A stretch of 64,000 bases of DNA from Kuschelorhynchus macadamiae (lineage: Eukaryota > Arthropoda > Insecta > Coleoptera > Curculionidae): contig JAUTXW010004475.1 in NCBI GenBank assembly GCA_030620095.1, positions 558,001 to 622,000 of the forward strand, read 5' to 3'. The notes under the pieces were generated by a model. It was not told the origin of the DNA. It was given only the letters and a program-made list of their open reading frames with translations, and searched no databases. Below, in pieces: positions 48,198 through 60,370 of the stretch (position 1 is the stretch's first letter; every line of letters starts with the position of its first letter). The position numbers were made by a program, and so were the translations under genes.

Positions 48198-50187
48198 CTA
48201 TTTGTAATGTAATTGGATTCTTCGATCATTTTTTGCAAATTCGTCAATGACGTCCTCCTGCCCCGTTGAATTTTTCACGAAATTTTTTATACGTTTAAGT
48301 GTTGAAAAATTGCGTTCTGCTGATGAACTTGTAGCAGGTATTGTCAATACTAATTTACACAATTTCGACACTTCGTTGTAGGCATCTTGCAGCTCCTTGT
48401 CTTTTAAAAATTGCATTAGTTCCTTAGCGTTATTTTTTGCGCTAATGTCATCAGTTTCGTAAATCACTTTTAGTTCAGATCGCAGTAACACTCGGTCAAA
48501 GAACTGGCCATAATGAAGAAGAAGAGATTTAAACACATCATTTAAACCGTTAAATCTATAGTTTATTTGTTGCTGAATTTGATCGAATATTTCATAAAAG
48601 AGGCGTCTGTATGATGTTTGAACATCTCCCACATTGTCTGTTCGAAGACGCTTGGCAAAAAAGGTCAGTCATCTCTTTCTTGGCTTAATATGGACTTAAA
48701 ATCATCTACTTTTTTCAGGCAAAAAGCAATATCATTTGTTTTAGTTTGGAATATATTAAAAACATTGTCCGAGAATGAAAATATTTCTGAAAATATGTTC
48801 AACAAATAATTAAAATTAAAATCTCGTTTCAAACAGTCCAAAAACTCCCTCGAACTATTTATTGGTTCTGAGCCCCACGTTTCATTATTTTCTATTATGT
48901 TCTCAAATAGTTCAATCAGTGATTCACGATTTTTAGATACTGTTAACACAAGTCTTCCATTATAGTTCCACCTAGTAGGAGCTACTTTGGGCAATCGTTT
49001 GTGGACAATGGAGTCCAAAGCTTGTGTACGTTTTGTTGACTTGGAAAAAAAAGCAGCCATGCCACTTAAAGTAACGAAAAATACCTTACAATCTCTAATG
49101 TTATTGATGGACTGGGATAAAACTAAATTTAATTTATGAGCAAAACAATGGACAAACACAGCACTTGGGAAAGTTTCTCGAACTTTAGCTTGCAAACCCC
49201 CTAATTATTCTGCCATCACTGCAGCTCCATCTAAGATTTGAGCACCTAATTTTTTCTCTCCATTAATTTCTTTAGTAACGTTATAAACTACGGTATATAA
49301 TGCATCTGCTGTACGATTTTCGGACAAAGTCTTAAAACCTAAAAATCGCTCTTGAATACTTCCGTCTGTTTTGACGTAGCGTATTACTATAGATAATTGG
49401 CTAAAATTAGTGATATCAGTTGTTTTGTCCAGAACAATAGCAATGAACCGCGCCTCGCCAATCTCCTGCTCAATTATTTTTAGAATAATGGTTGCAACAG
49501 CGGAAATTAAATCATTCTGGATTGGATTCGACGTTCCGCGAAAAACGCTAGACTGCTCTAAATGATTTTTTAAGCAATCATCATATATATAGTCATTAAT
49601 TTCTACTGTTTATTAAGGGCGTGTTTAATTCTGGTTTTGCCGAAGACTTTTTCTTTTATGACGGCCTGCAAATGAGCTTTGGACATAATGTGTCTGTTTA
49701 CAGCTTTATGGAAATTGTTTAAATCGGAAAAACCAGTTTTATTCCAGAGACCTTTTTCATTTCCAAAAAGTAAACATGGCCAACAAGATAGTTTACTTAT
49801 ATTTTCACAACCTGTTAGCTATTTAAATTGTTCGTATTGTTTTTCCGGATAAAAATGTCTAATACAATTTTTCATTTTTTTGGTTAAATTTTTCATAGGC
49901 GGTTTTGCCCTTCCTATGGAAATTATTTGAAGCTTATCAGCGAAGTTTAATGTTGAAAATCCCTTTATTATTAAGACACACACCACACATTCACACACAC
50001 TCTTCTTACTAAATTCTTCAACATTTTCAACGTTATTACCGACAGCCGAAGTTGACGGTATTTGCATATCCACGTCCGTATTATTGTCTTCCATATCGCA
50101 CCATGCACGACGCGACGTACGTATCACACAACACACGGATAGCCGTTCAAACAAAGAGCCTACTCCAACGATAGCTTCCGCCCCCAC
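48198..50187 (-). pseudogene. hAT transposase (ZMYM1-like), nearly full length
   Basis: The minus strand encodes, from about 50090: MEDNNTDVDMQIPSTSAVGN; FADKLQIISIGRAKPPMKNL. Then comes a TTF zinc-finger block CWPCLLFGNEKGLWNKTGFS, after an in-frame TAG at 49819 that probably replaces a Trp. LDKTTDITNFSQLSIVIRYV (first catalytic Asp kept) lies near 49400. FPSAVFVHCFAHKLNLVLSQ follows near 49160, and VLTIPATSSSAERNFSTLKR, the dimerisation region with the catalytic Glu, lies near 48290. Lesions include that TAG, a frameshift near 49610, a stop at about 49200 and a break near 48650, roughly four or five in some 650 codons. This is the best-preserved hAT coding region in the window. Confidence 0.9.
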
Positions 50188-50660
50188 TTAAAGCACGCGA
50201 CTGAAATACAAAAATTGCAAACAGCCGGTGGAAAGTTCAATAACCTCTGGCTCGATTCACAGGAAACCAAGCATACATTAAAATTAATGGTTTCCTATTT
50301 CAAAAATTACATTTTAGAAGATGTTTTATAATTTTTTTTTGGGGAAGCACTGCTTCCCTTGCTTCCATGGGCAGGATTCAATACAGTTTTATTCCCGTTA
50401 GTAGAAGCGAATCAATAATTAATTGTAGATAATAATTTTTAAAACATGTGCACTAATGCAAGTTGATAGCAAAATATATCGTTCATAATAATGTGCACTT
50501 ACAGCAATAGGCATTCGAGTACATTTTTTTATGTGCAATACCTTAGTTTAAGGGAAAAATCGATTTCACATCTTCCGAAGGGCCACAATGGTCTACGTCA
50601 CTTTACCACCATATCAATAAAATAAAAGACATATAATTTCAAAGTATAATAATCTTTATT
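50188..50660. other. 5' flank and degraded end of the ZMYM1-like hAT
   Basis: GGGGAAGCACTGCTTCCCTT lies at 50342-50361, followed by GCTTCCATGGG. The same pattern follows CAGTGGCGGCTCG in intact ends of this kind, so this is probably the right terminus with its last bases lost. Confidence 0.5.
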
Positions 50661-50679
50661 GATTAAAAAGTTCAATCAA

Positions 50680-52212
50680 TCAATGCGATTTTCGGCATTG
50701 TTTATTTTTGACAAGTGTGTCAATATTTGGTTTTATTTTTGTAATTGCAACCCGCAAACTTCCTTCCAGATGTGCATCTGTAACTCTCGACCTTGTTTTA
50801 GACTTCACATTCTTCATACGAGAAAACAGCTGCTGGCACAGACATGTCCTCCCAAATAGACATATCATTTTCTGGGCATGTTTTTCGGATTTCAGAAAAC
50901 GAGTTTTGATCGACATATTTTGAATAAAAATCAAGAAAACCCATGTCGGACTTGTTTTTCAGTTTCGAATTACACTGCAAATCGATAAGCTCCATCTGAC
51001 AATTTCCTGGCATGTCTTCAACGGATACACTTGGGCAAAGGGATTGATGTAATTTTCATTATCTCTGAAGCCAGAAAACCTTGACTGGAACTCTTTTTTG
51101 AGTAAATCTAGTGCTGCTACATATTTATCCACATCTGTACATTCGCAACTGATTTTTTCATAAATCCAATTTAAGCTCAAATGTCTTCACAGTGTCAAGT
51201 AGGTTGTTGATGAGATTTTCTTTTCCTTGTAGTATGGTGTTCAAGTCATTGAGGTGCAGCGTGATGTCCGTGAGAAATCCAAAGTCGCGCAGCCAGTCGG
51301 GGTCACTAAATTAAGGCGATTTCCTTCTCGAGTTCAAAAACGCGTTTTAGTATTTTTCCTCTGCTCAACCAACGAACATCAGAAAAAAATGTCACTTCAC
51401 CATACTTGGCATTTTCGTGTAAAAAAATGTGGAATTCTCTGTTGTTGAGGCCGCGTGATTTAATGAAGTTCACAGTTTTTACGACCACTTTCATCACCTC
51501 ATCAATATTTGTGGATTTTGCGATGAACGATACAATGGTAATGCATCAAAGAAGATCTTTCTGCTGTTTTTCATCAAACCCACGAGCCTTTCATTTTTTC
51601 ATACCATGGATCGTACACCGTCTGTTACAACTGCAGAAAGGTTTGTCAATTCTAAAATATATCGTCTCAGTACTGTCATCGAAGATTTATAAATATCATA
51701 TCCTTTTGTAGTTCCTTTAATCAGAAAAAAGGCAGGTATCTCTTCAGTGATTTCAAAATTATCATCAATGCCCCGAATAAATACAGCTAATTGAATGGTA
51801 TCGGTTAAATCTGTGCTTTCGTCGAGCACAACAGAATAGTATACGAACTTCGATGCACGTTCTTCTGGTGAGAGTAACACCGGAGAAACTAACTTTAGAA
51901 AAAAGTTGTTTTTGAGACGGGCACAATACTGCAGCGGCGGCATTCATTCCTTGATAAATTCACCATCAGTAAAAGGTTTTGATTTCAAACGCTTGCTTTA
52001 TTTTCAATGTTCTGCTTTTGAAAACTATCTTGCTGTAGTTGAAGCTGATTTTTTAGAACTCTCACTTTATCTTGCCGTAATTGTCCTTTGAATGTCTCAA
52101 ACTTTGTGGCATGCTTTGTATCGTAATGTCTTTTTAAGTTGTATTCTTTCAAGGCTAAAAGGGATTCTTGACACACCAAACAGACGGGATTAACACTAGC
52201 GAACAAGTACAA
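50680..52212 (-). pseudogene. hAT transposase (GTF2IRD2/ZBED-like), full length but broken
   Basis: From the N-terminus (52212 downward): a BED-like zinc finger, CLVCQESLLALKEYNLKRHY with DTKH; then FVYYSVVLDESTDLTDTIQL (first catalytic Asp, near 51810) and LTNLSAVVTDGVRSMV. After a gap comes VKTVNFIKSRGLNNREFHIF and DVRWLSRGKILKRVFEL (51340-51480). KYVAALDLLKKEFQSRFSGF, IDLQCNSKLK and FYSKYV follow. The dimerisation block LCQQLFSRMKNVKSKTRSRV, then DAHLEGSLRVA, ends it near 50720. At least five frame changes are needed. It is related to, but clearly different from, the copy at 20.2-21.4 kb. Confidence 0.88.
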
Positions 52213-52780
52213 CTGAATTTACCAAAATATTGTCAGGTCATCCACATATGATCCTTAATGTTTGAACAAAAGTTGAGGTCAATCGAGTAATTTATTTTTG
52301 GGCTATGCCCCGAAATGAGGGAGCGTCAAACAGACTGCTAGACAGACCGACGGAATATATATATATGGTTTGGCATCTAGAGACACTCAAAGGTATGTAT
52401 GTCAAATAAGCTGATTTTTCATGTTTAGAATGATTTTATTTGGTCGACATTTTGATCCGCGATCTTGAATTAAAAACCACAATTTTACCACTTCATTTTC
52501 ATTCCTCAGTTAATTATTGCACAAAATTTAAGATAAACTGGATAAGTAGTTGGTTTTTGGTAATAACATTTCACTAGGACGCCATTTTGTTTCGCCATAT
52601 TGGATTTTTACCAAAATGTTACCAGGTCATCCTTATATGACCCTTAATTTTTGACTAAAATTTAAAGCCAATCAGATTACCAGCTTTTTAGCTATGCCGC
52701 GAACAGGCAGACCGACATACAGACAGAAAGACCGACGGAATTGAGAAAACATTTTGGCATCTAGGCAGAAGCCATTTCTA
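52205..52780 (-). repeat. Family A fragment
   Basis: Reversed modules: TCATCCACATATGATCCTTA, GACAGACCGACGGAAT, GACGCCATTTTGTTTCGCC and a second CAGACCGACATACAGAC tract near 52707. It ends in GGCATCTAG near 52765. It begins exactly where the zinc-finger part of the hAT copy ends. Confidence 0.8.
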
Positions 52781-53460
52781 ATGTCAAGGTAGAAGAACCG
52801 AGTTTAATTCTCCGATAAAAATGCCCAGGACAAAACTAAACTTACGCGACTTTACGCCACAATACAGTATCCGCCTTACACGCGTCAACTCACTATAATC
52901 ACTTATCGCACAGGCATCAACTTCACTGCTAGTTGGCACTCTTTCGCTTGTATCGCTTCGTTCGCTCTTGCAATTAGAACTAGCCACTGCCGTGTGATAC
53001 CTGCTTGCATATTCAGTAACAGCAGACGTGCTAGAAAACTCAACATCGCTTCGGCTACGCTCGGATTTTAACCACGCTCTAGAGTCAAGCAACCAAGGAT
53101 ACTACCGTTGATTGGAGGAAAAATTAAGATGCGCAACCTTATGGGCGAATTCGTGGCACAAAAGGTGTCCGAGATGTAGCTGGCGACATCGTCGCCGCCA
53201 GGAAAGGTGTCCGAGATTTGCTTGCGCCGCGGGCTGCCAGTCGTTTACAGCGAAACAGCGGATAGATCGGATAATCGGCGTAGATGTACGAATCGCTTAC
53301 CTGTATCACCATATTTAAATTCGTAGTTTATATACGGTGCCTGTATTGTTTACATCATAGTGGTTATTGTTTTTTTACTCGTTTTCGAGCCAAACTCGTG
53401 AATTTTTAGCGGTACGAAACTAGAGTTCGTTTCATTCTTGTGAAACTGTTAATTAAAGCA
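52781..53460. other. GC-richer stretch upstream of THAP exon
   Basis: This region is unusually GC-rich for the window (52840-53330) and open in both directions over short frames. AAAGGTGTCCGAGAT occurs twice (about 53160 and 53202). I recognise no protein. It could be promoter or leader DNA of the THAP-containing element or gene. Confidence 0.4.
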
Positions 53461-53463
53461 AGT

Positions 53464-53703
53464 ATGTCTGCCAGAAAAATAGAGTGTGCGTATGTGGATG
53501 CAACAATAAAAGAAAAAATAAAAATGATTTGGTGAGCTTTAAATTCCCCGTGACGAGGCCCGACATTATCTGTCAATGGGTACGAAACTGTGGCAATGTT
53601 GAATAAATAAACGTTTATGTGAAAATCATCTTTCTAAACGCGATATGTATTCAAGTGGCGAAAGACAATTACTGAAGAAAAATGCCGTTCCTATATTTTG
53701 GAA
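53464..53703 (+). pseudogene. THAP zinc-finger exon, broken
   Basis: The reading ATG-SARKIE, then after a one-base shift CVCGCNNKRKNKNDLVSFKF and PVTRPDIICQWVRNCGN, then after another shift RLCENHLSKRDMYSS and LLKKNAVPIFWKG. This is a THAP-type C2CH DNA-binding domain: CxxC, an FxFP block, a central Trp, LCxxHF-like ligands, and the closing AVPxxF motif. A good splice donor AAAG/GTAAGT follows at 53703, so this was a first coding exon. THAP domains head P-element transposases and several host proteins; which one this came from cannot be told from one exon. No downstream exon was found. Confidence 0.8.
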
Positions 53704-53965
53704 AGGTAAGTGTTTTTTATTTTGAATCTTATTTTTGGAATGTCCTTCCTAAAATTAAATTGAAATAAAGAATAAACTACGCAGGGTCCTAACAATCTTA
53801 CAAGTGTTACCTCACAGGGATTTGATCTTTTTTTGAAACTCTGAGTATTTGAACTTTCTTCTCTTGATTAGATACTATATATACCAATAGTATAAAGAAA
53901 TAACGGGGATTCTGTCAAAAAGTGTATAATACATTTTTTTTCTAATAGCCAAGCTTTCGAAATAA

Positions 53966-54355
53966 CTCATTTCTTCTTTAGGGCTCTATAATAACCTAAT
54001 TATCAGAAGATTTAGGACTTTTTTTTACAATTAAAAAGTACTTACACTAATTAAAATGCAAAGACAATATTGAGGGAATTTTCAGAAAATATAAAATTGA
54101 ATAGATTTTAACTACTAAAATTTTGACATCATTTGACAAGAAATAAACAACTTAAAACCAATTGTTTTTCTATTAAATAATAATGACAGAAATACGTTAA
54201 ATATGTCAAATATATAATTTTATATCTTCTGAAAATTCACTCAAAATTGTCTTTTCATTTTAATTAGTGTAAGTACTTTTTAATTGTAAAAAGGTCCTAA
54301 ATTTTCTGATAATTATGTTATTATAGAGCCCTGAAGAAAGAATAAATTATTTTAA
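53966..54355. mobile_element. MITE with ~130-bp inverted ends
   Basis: Left arm about 53966-54110 (TTCTTTAGGGCTCTATAATA, then AAAAAGTACTTACACTAATT) is repeated inverted at about 54220-54355. The arms are highly similar, with a loop of about 110 bp. There is no coding capacity. It lies in what would be the first intron of the THAP exon. Confidence 0.8.
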
Positions 54356-54469
54356 TTAATTTTAAAATATTGAAGAAAATTTTCATTTTATAATTTTGAT
54401 AACCTGTAATATCCAAACGGTTTGACTTAGCGAAAGCCCGGAGCAAAACGGTTGGCACGTTCCTATTTT

Positions 54470-56580
54470 ATTTTCACTTCCCTCGTAAAAGGGAGATATT
54501 GAAATCATGAAAAAATCAGCCTCCGAGGTTATTTCAGATCTTCAGGTGTCAAGGTCCCTAGATGCCGAAAAACATGTTTTGCCTGTTCACGGCATAGCTA
54601 AAAAAGTACTTACCGGATTGACTTTATATTTTGAACAAAAATTAAGGGTTATCTGGGGATGACATGGTAACATTTTGGTAAAAATCCAATATGGCAAAAC
54701 AAAATGGTGCCTTACTGAAATGTTATAAAAAATTTTACTAAAAAATTACTTATCCAATTTATCTAAAATTGTGTACAGAAATCAAAAAATCAAGAGCAAA
54801 AAGGCGGTTTAATAAAATATTCTAAAATTCAGCCTGAAAAACTACTTAATGGAGGATTTCAAATTGTGTTTCATAACTAATAGTGGTACAAAGTAGAACT
54901 AGTAAAGCTGTGGTACTAATTCAAAATAGCGAAACACCATGGCGGCCAAATAAAATATTTATAATCGGGAAAAAATCACCGTTTCAGATTTTACATATTT
55001 TCAGGTTTTAGCGTCCCTAGATTCCAAAAAATATTTTATCAATTTCCTCGGTCCGTTTGTCGGTTTGCCTGTCTGTCTCTCAGTTCGCGGCATAGCTTAA
55101 AAACTACTCATTAGATTAACTTCAAATTTTAGTCAACAATTGATGGTCACATGTGGGTGACCTGGTAATGTTTTGATAAAATTCCGATATGCCGGAACCA
55201 GATGGCGACCTAGTGAAACGTTAAAAAAATGACTACTAAAAAACTAATTATCCAATTTTTCAATTTTCGCCCAAAAATCATGGGAATGAACCCGGTAACA
55301 TTTTGGTATGAATATAAGATAGAAAAACAAAATTACATTAATTTCAAATTTTATGCAAGCATTAAGCGTGACCTAGTAACTAGTGAACTGGTAAAGTTGT
55401 GTTACGAATTCAAGACCCTACGAGATTTATTCAGACCTTTAGGTTTCAGGGTCCCAAGACGCCGAAAAACATGTTTTCTTAATTCTGTCGGTCTGTCTGT
55501 CGATCCGGATCGGCATAGCTAAAAACTACTTACCCGATTGACTACAAATTATGGTCAAAAATTAAGGCACAGTTTAATTCTGTGATTAAGGGTCATATGG
55601 GAATGACCTGGTAATATTTTGGTAAAAATCCAATGTCAAAACAAAATAGCGGCCTAGTGAAATTATTACTAAAAACTACTTAACCAATTTATTTTAAATT
55701 TTGCACAAAAATCAAGAATTATGTAAAAATCAACTGGTAAAATTGTAGTACGAATTCAAAATGGCGGCTTAATGGAATATTTATAAATTTAGCCTGAAAG
55801 AAACTACTGATTTCAAACTGTGTGCCATAACTAATTGAGGTATAATTCAAGATAGGTAAACAAAATAGCGACCAAATAAAATATTTATAATCGTGAAAAA
55901 ATCACCCTCTCAGGTTTTAAATATTTTCAGGTTTTAGCCCCCCTAGATACCAAAAAATGTTTTTATTGCCATCGGTTCGTCTGTCTGGTTTAAGAGTCAT
56001 ATGGGGATGACCTAGAAATATTTTGGTAAAAATTGAATATGCCCGAACAAGATGTCGGCCTTAAGAAACTTTAAAAAAGTATTATTTAAAAAACTAGTTA
56101 TCCAATTTCCTCAAATGTTGCACAAAAAACAAATGTTGCATAGGAATAAACTGGTAATATATTGGTAGGTATGAATATAAGATAGTAAAACAAAATACCG
56201 GCCTAGTAAAATATTTAAAAAATCAACCAGCAAGAACTACTCATTAGATTAATTTCAAAATGTATGCATGCATTAAATGTGATATAGATACATTGGTAAA
56301 GTTGTGGTAGGAATTCAAGATGGCGGAACAAAATGGCGGCCAAATATTTCTTTTTTAAATGAACGCAAAAAATCTTATTCAACTGAATGTGATATACTGG
56401 TACGAGTTCAACATGACGTAACAAAATGGTGGTATGTATCAATGTAAAGAATAAAGATTTGGAAAATAAACCACATAGAAAAATAAGAATTTTGTCGAAT
56501 ACATAATTTTTTCGGTTTCCTTTCCTGACCGTGATGGTAAGTTTAATATTTACCACTTCAATTCAGTGAAATAATTCAAA
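54470..56580 (+). repeat. Family A repeat, long copy lacking its far end
   Basis: It starts at CACTTCCCTCGTAAAAGGGA (54473), the terminal hairpin end. Three to four rounds of modules follow: CTGTTCACGGCATAGC at 54583, GTCGGTTTGCC..CTGTCTCTC at 55060, GTCGGTCTGTCTGTCG near 55488, and ATGGCGG-type segments at 54945, 55757 and 56322. It ends with AACATGACGTAACAAAATGG near 56410 and then fades. No tandem hammerhead-like units are present. Confidence 0.82.
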
Positions 56581-56689
56581 ACAACAAAACAATGGTTTGC
56601 TATTTAAAAAAAACGTGCACCGATTTATATGATTTTTTTTAAATGATCGTCTGGTAACTGAGACCTTTCACATCTATTTTTTGTATTGT

Positions 56690-57165
56690 ATACAGGGCGT
56701 TTCAAAAAAATCGGGTCACGGTTTGATCAAGATTCTGCTCAAACTGCTTGACGAAAAAACATGCATTTTGGTTGGTAGTAGAATGTAGAGGTTGGATAAG
56801 AAGGAATTTTTCAAAACTCGGCGGTGAAACTGCCCCTTAAATATTACAATATTTTTTATTAAAAAAAAACGGTTGGTTTTTCGACAAAACCCTTAAGCTC
56901 GGGTATTTTATTTGGTTATTTAACATATTTTAAGGTTTCTTAAAAATTTGTACAGGGTGTTTAAAAAAACTGGGCCACTGAAAATCGGAAATAATTTATA
57001 AACAAAAATCTATCAAGCCCCTGTTGACAAAAATTGAAAAATTAAAAAAAAATAAGGCGATCTAAGTGCCTACCTATTTATATCCCTTTCGTTAGCGTCA
57101 TACGCGAACGAAATCGCGGGACCTAGTTAACATGTGTTTAATTCACGAAAATAATTTAAGGAAAA
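56690..57165. repeat. Direct repeat of a TACAGGGTGTTT-type MITE end
   Basis: TACAGGGCGTTTCAAAAAAA followed by TCGGGTCACGG (56694) recurs as TACAGGGTGTTTAAAAAAAC with TGGGCCACTG (56952), 258 bp apart in the same orientation. These look like two left ends of a MITE family inserted or duplicated in tandem. No inverted partner was found. Confidence 0.55.
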
Positions 57166-58260
57166 AATGCCTTAAGCAGAAATTTGGACGTTTCGCATAA
57201 TTATTTAAGTAATACCAGCAAAATGGCATTAACAAAAATATACTATGTTAATATTTAAAAATCTACAGGTATAGCGCGCGCTAAAATTTAAAATTAAATA
57301 ACTAAATATAACTTTTATGTTAGTATGTAAAAAAACACAGACAGGACGATGGAATCGAGAAAAGATGTTTTTCGTCATCTAGGGACCCTAAAACGTAAAG
57401 ATCCGAAAAAATCTCGGAGAGTAATTTTTTCACAATTACAGTACTTCCCTTTTACGAGGGAAGTAAAAAGAACACCAGTTGCGTAAATTGTATGTCTTCA
57501 ATATTTATGGATAGTACTTATTTAATAGTTAAATGTAAGTTTATTTTAACGTTTTTTTCTAAATTTTCATTTTCTTTTTAATGCAAACTTTGCATATTTA
57601 TTTACCTTTTGTTTTGATTATGTATTATTTTTTAAGTACATGTTTTGTTTGAAAATTTTGAACTAAAGTTATTTTATTTAAACTTTGCTTTTATTTATCT
57701 ATGCCCTAAGTCATTGTAAAAAAAAATAAAAATCTTCTATGAACAATTTTTCTTTATTTTTCCATTTAAAAAAAAGAGAAAATAGCGCACATGGTGAACA
57801 TCTCAATTCTAGGAGGGATAAGCTATACGAGATATGGAAAAGTGTAAACTGTAAAAAAATTGCCCAAATTTGAAATTGAGGATATTTATAGATATCCGGA
57901 AAAATAGAGATTTTTGAAAATCCTTTTAGTTTTCTACCGAGTTTTTTAAAAATATATTTTTAAATAAATGTTACATCATCACAGCCACCTTTTTCCTTCT
58001 ACCAAAATACGTTATTAAGTTTACGATGCGACGATTAATCACCGAACGAACATCATAAACTTTGCTTTTTAAATAGTCAAACATGTTGTATTCTTTTTAA
58101 TAAACAGTAATTTCAATTCTAAATCTAACAGCATATCACACCTATCATTTTTCCGATATTTCGGACTAAAAAACCATCATCAATGCTAGTTAATAATGAT
58201 TGCCGAAGAACGGAAAGCCCGCGTCAGGTAAAAAATTAAATTACCTACGTTATCTTAAAG
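57165..58260 (+). repeat. Duplicated block, copy 1 (element internally deleted)
   Basis: AATTTGGACGTTTCGCATAA at 57180 through about 57340 matches 58690-58850. 57475-58260 matches 60973-61735 (TGCGTAAATTGTATGT, TCACAGCCACC, TTTCGGACTAAAAAA, GGAAAGCCCGCGTC). Between them this copy keeps only the last 135 bp of a family A element (57340-57475), ending in the hairpin ACTTCCCTTTTACGAGGGAA. Confidence 0.85.
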
Positions 58261-59164
58261 TGGACAAAAATAATGGAAATGTAAAATTTATTTATCTCTA
58301 CCTCTTTTATTAGAATCAGAAAAGAAGTACCTAATTCAAAAATATTTCACTTTTTTGTTCTACTCCGGAATTAAAAATCCATTCTCATTGCCATTTATTT
58401 TCGTCGACAATATGACGTGATTAGATTTTTGACCCGATGTTTCGTTCCTCATAATAAATTAGCACTGATGAAGGATTTTATTAGTCAGAGATAATGGGAC
58501 ATCCTGTAACTTTATTAGTTCAGAATAATGTAAAAAATAAATTTTGTCTTAAAAAAAAGGTAAGTAACAATAATTTGTAAATTAAAATTTCGATTTTAAG
58601 GTAGACCTAAAACAATCTGCTTTATTTTGTATTAATAAACTAGCACAAGGATTTTTTCCTATATTTACAGAGAAAATTTCTCAAGCAGTAATTTGGACGT
58701 TTCGCATAATTATTTAAGTAATAGCAGCAAAATGGCGTTAACAAAAATATAATATAAATATACTAATATTTAAAAATCTGCATATATAGGGCGCGTTAAA
58801 ATTTAAAATTAAATAACTAAATATAACTTTCATGTTGTAGTATGTAAAAAAATCGGTAAATTCCTTTACTCGGAACTTCCCTCGTTATGAATTCTTACTT
58901 TTATTAGGAAAAGTGAAGGGTGATCCAAGTTAGTTCAGTACAGAGCCACTGTATATATGTGTTACATATACTGTCTTTTCATTTTTATTGGGCGCCATTT
59001 TGTTCCTATTGGATTCCCACCAATATGTTTACCATTTCCTTTCTATCTATGCCACATTTGACTTTTGGGCATAATTTAAAATAAATTCAATAAGTATCCC
59101 ATTTTCACATTTAATTTTTCTGCAAAATTTAAAATCAAATGCTCAAGAGGTTTTTTGTTTTGCG

Positions 59165-60208
59165 ATTTTAAAATGAAACCCATATTATCATCTTTACCTA
59201 CTCCGTTGGTCCGCAGATATTAAGTTTCAGAATGGTTTTCATTAACGATCCCCTTGTTGTTATGTTAGAGTGGTGTATTATTTGGCGTTAGGATCCAGTA
59301 AAAAAATCAATGTTTCGCCAATTTATTGTTGCATCCTCAGGGCACATAGATTTTCTATCCTTTCCTATGAAAGCCATATTAGTCTTTACCTACTCCATTG
59401 GTCTGCAGATATTTCCTAACCCAAAAAAATACACCACTATAACACAACCACAAGAAGATCGTTAACGAAAACCATTTAGAAATTTAATTCTGGGAAATAT
59501 CTGCGAACCAACGGAGTAGGTATAGACTGATAATAGGGGTATCATGCAGTATATAAAATTGTGTCCTGAGGATGCAACAATAAAGTTGCGAAACGTGGAA
59601 AATTTAAAAAAGACATTTGCTTATTTACTGGGCTCTAATCCCAAATAATACACCACTCTAACATAAAAACAAGAGGATCGTTAACGAAGACCATTTAGAA
59701 ACTTAATATAGGAAATATCTGCGGTCCAACGTAGTAGGCAAAGAGTGAAAATATGGGTTTCATGCAGGATATAAAATCTATATGTGTCCTGAGGATGCAA
59801 CAATAAAGTTTCAAAACGTCGACATATTAAAAAAGTCTTTTATTTTACTGGATCCTAACTCCAAATAAAACACCACTGTAAAATAACATGAGAATCGTTA
59901 CCCAAAACCATTTAGCAACTTAATATCTGGGAAATATCTGCGAACAAACGGAATACGTAAAGACATAATATGGGTTTCATACTGGATATAAAATCTACCT
60001 TTCTATCCTGAAGATGCAACAATACAGTCGACTATTTAAAAATAGACTGTTGTTTTTTTTTACTAGATCCTAACCCCAAATAATACATCACTCTAACATA
60101 AAAACAAGAGGATTGTTAACGAAAACCATTTAGAAACTTAATATCTGGGAAATATATGAGGAACAACGGATTAAAAGTTCTGATAATATGGGTTTCATGC
60201 CCGATATT

Positions 60209-60281
<73 letters not shown>

Positions 60282-60370
60282 TAGGATGCAACAATTGATT
60301 GCGAAACATTGACAATTTATAAAAAACTTGTTTTTTTTAACTGAATCTCAACCACAAATAATACACCACC
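59165..60370 (+). repeat. Hammerhead-like tandem units, with one inverted unit
   Basis: Plus-strand cores lie near 59564-59596, 59781-59828, 60005-60034 (truncated) and 60277-60315 (split by a TA array upstream). A first core at 59309-59345 lies in the opposite orientation, and the junction near 59400-59440 is an inverted join. The 59781 unit is best: TATGTGTC, CTGAGGA, GCAAC-AATAAA-GTTTC, AAAACGTC, GACATATT. Its stem I halves pair over seven positions, although its GAAA box has become AAAA. The 59564 unit keeps GAAACGT but loses the stem I partner. Confidence 0.75.
60210..60276. repeat. (TA)n microsatellite, ~67 bp, inside a tandem unit
   Basis: The array sits exactly where other units have the short ATATATAG/TATATGTGTCC segment just 5' of the hammerhead-like core, so it appears to have expanded from the unit itself. 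Confidence 0.95.

Noticed and set aside
52784..53092. 102-codon minus-strand frame in a GC-rich patch
   Set aside because: Ser/Arg-rich low complexity from GC-rich DNA, no family match; more likely leader or promoter DNA.
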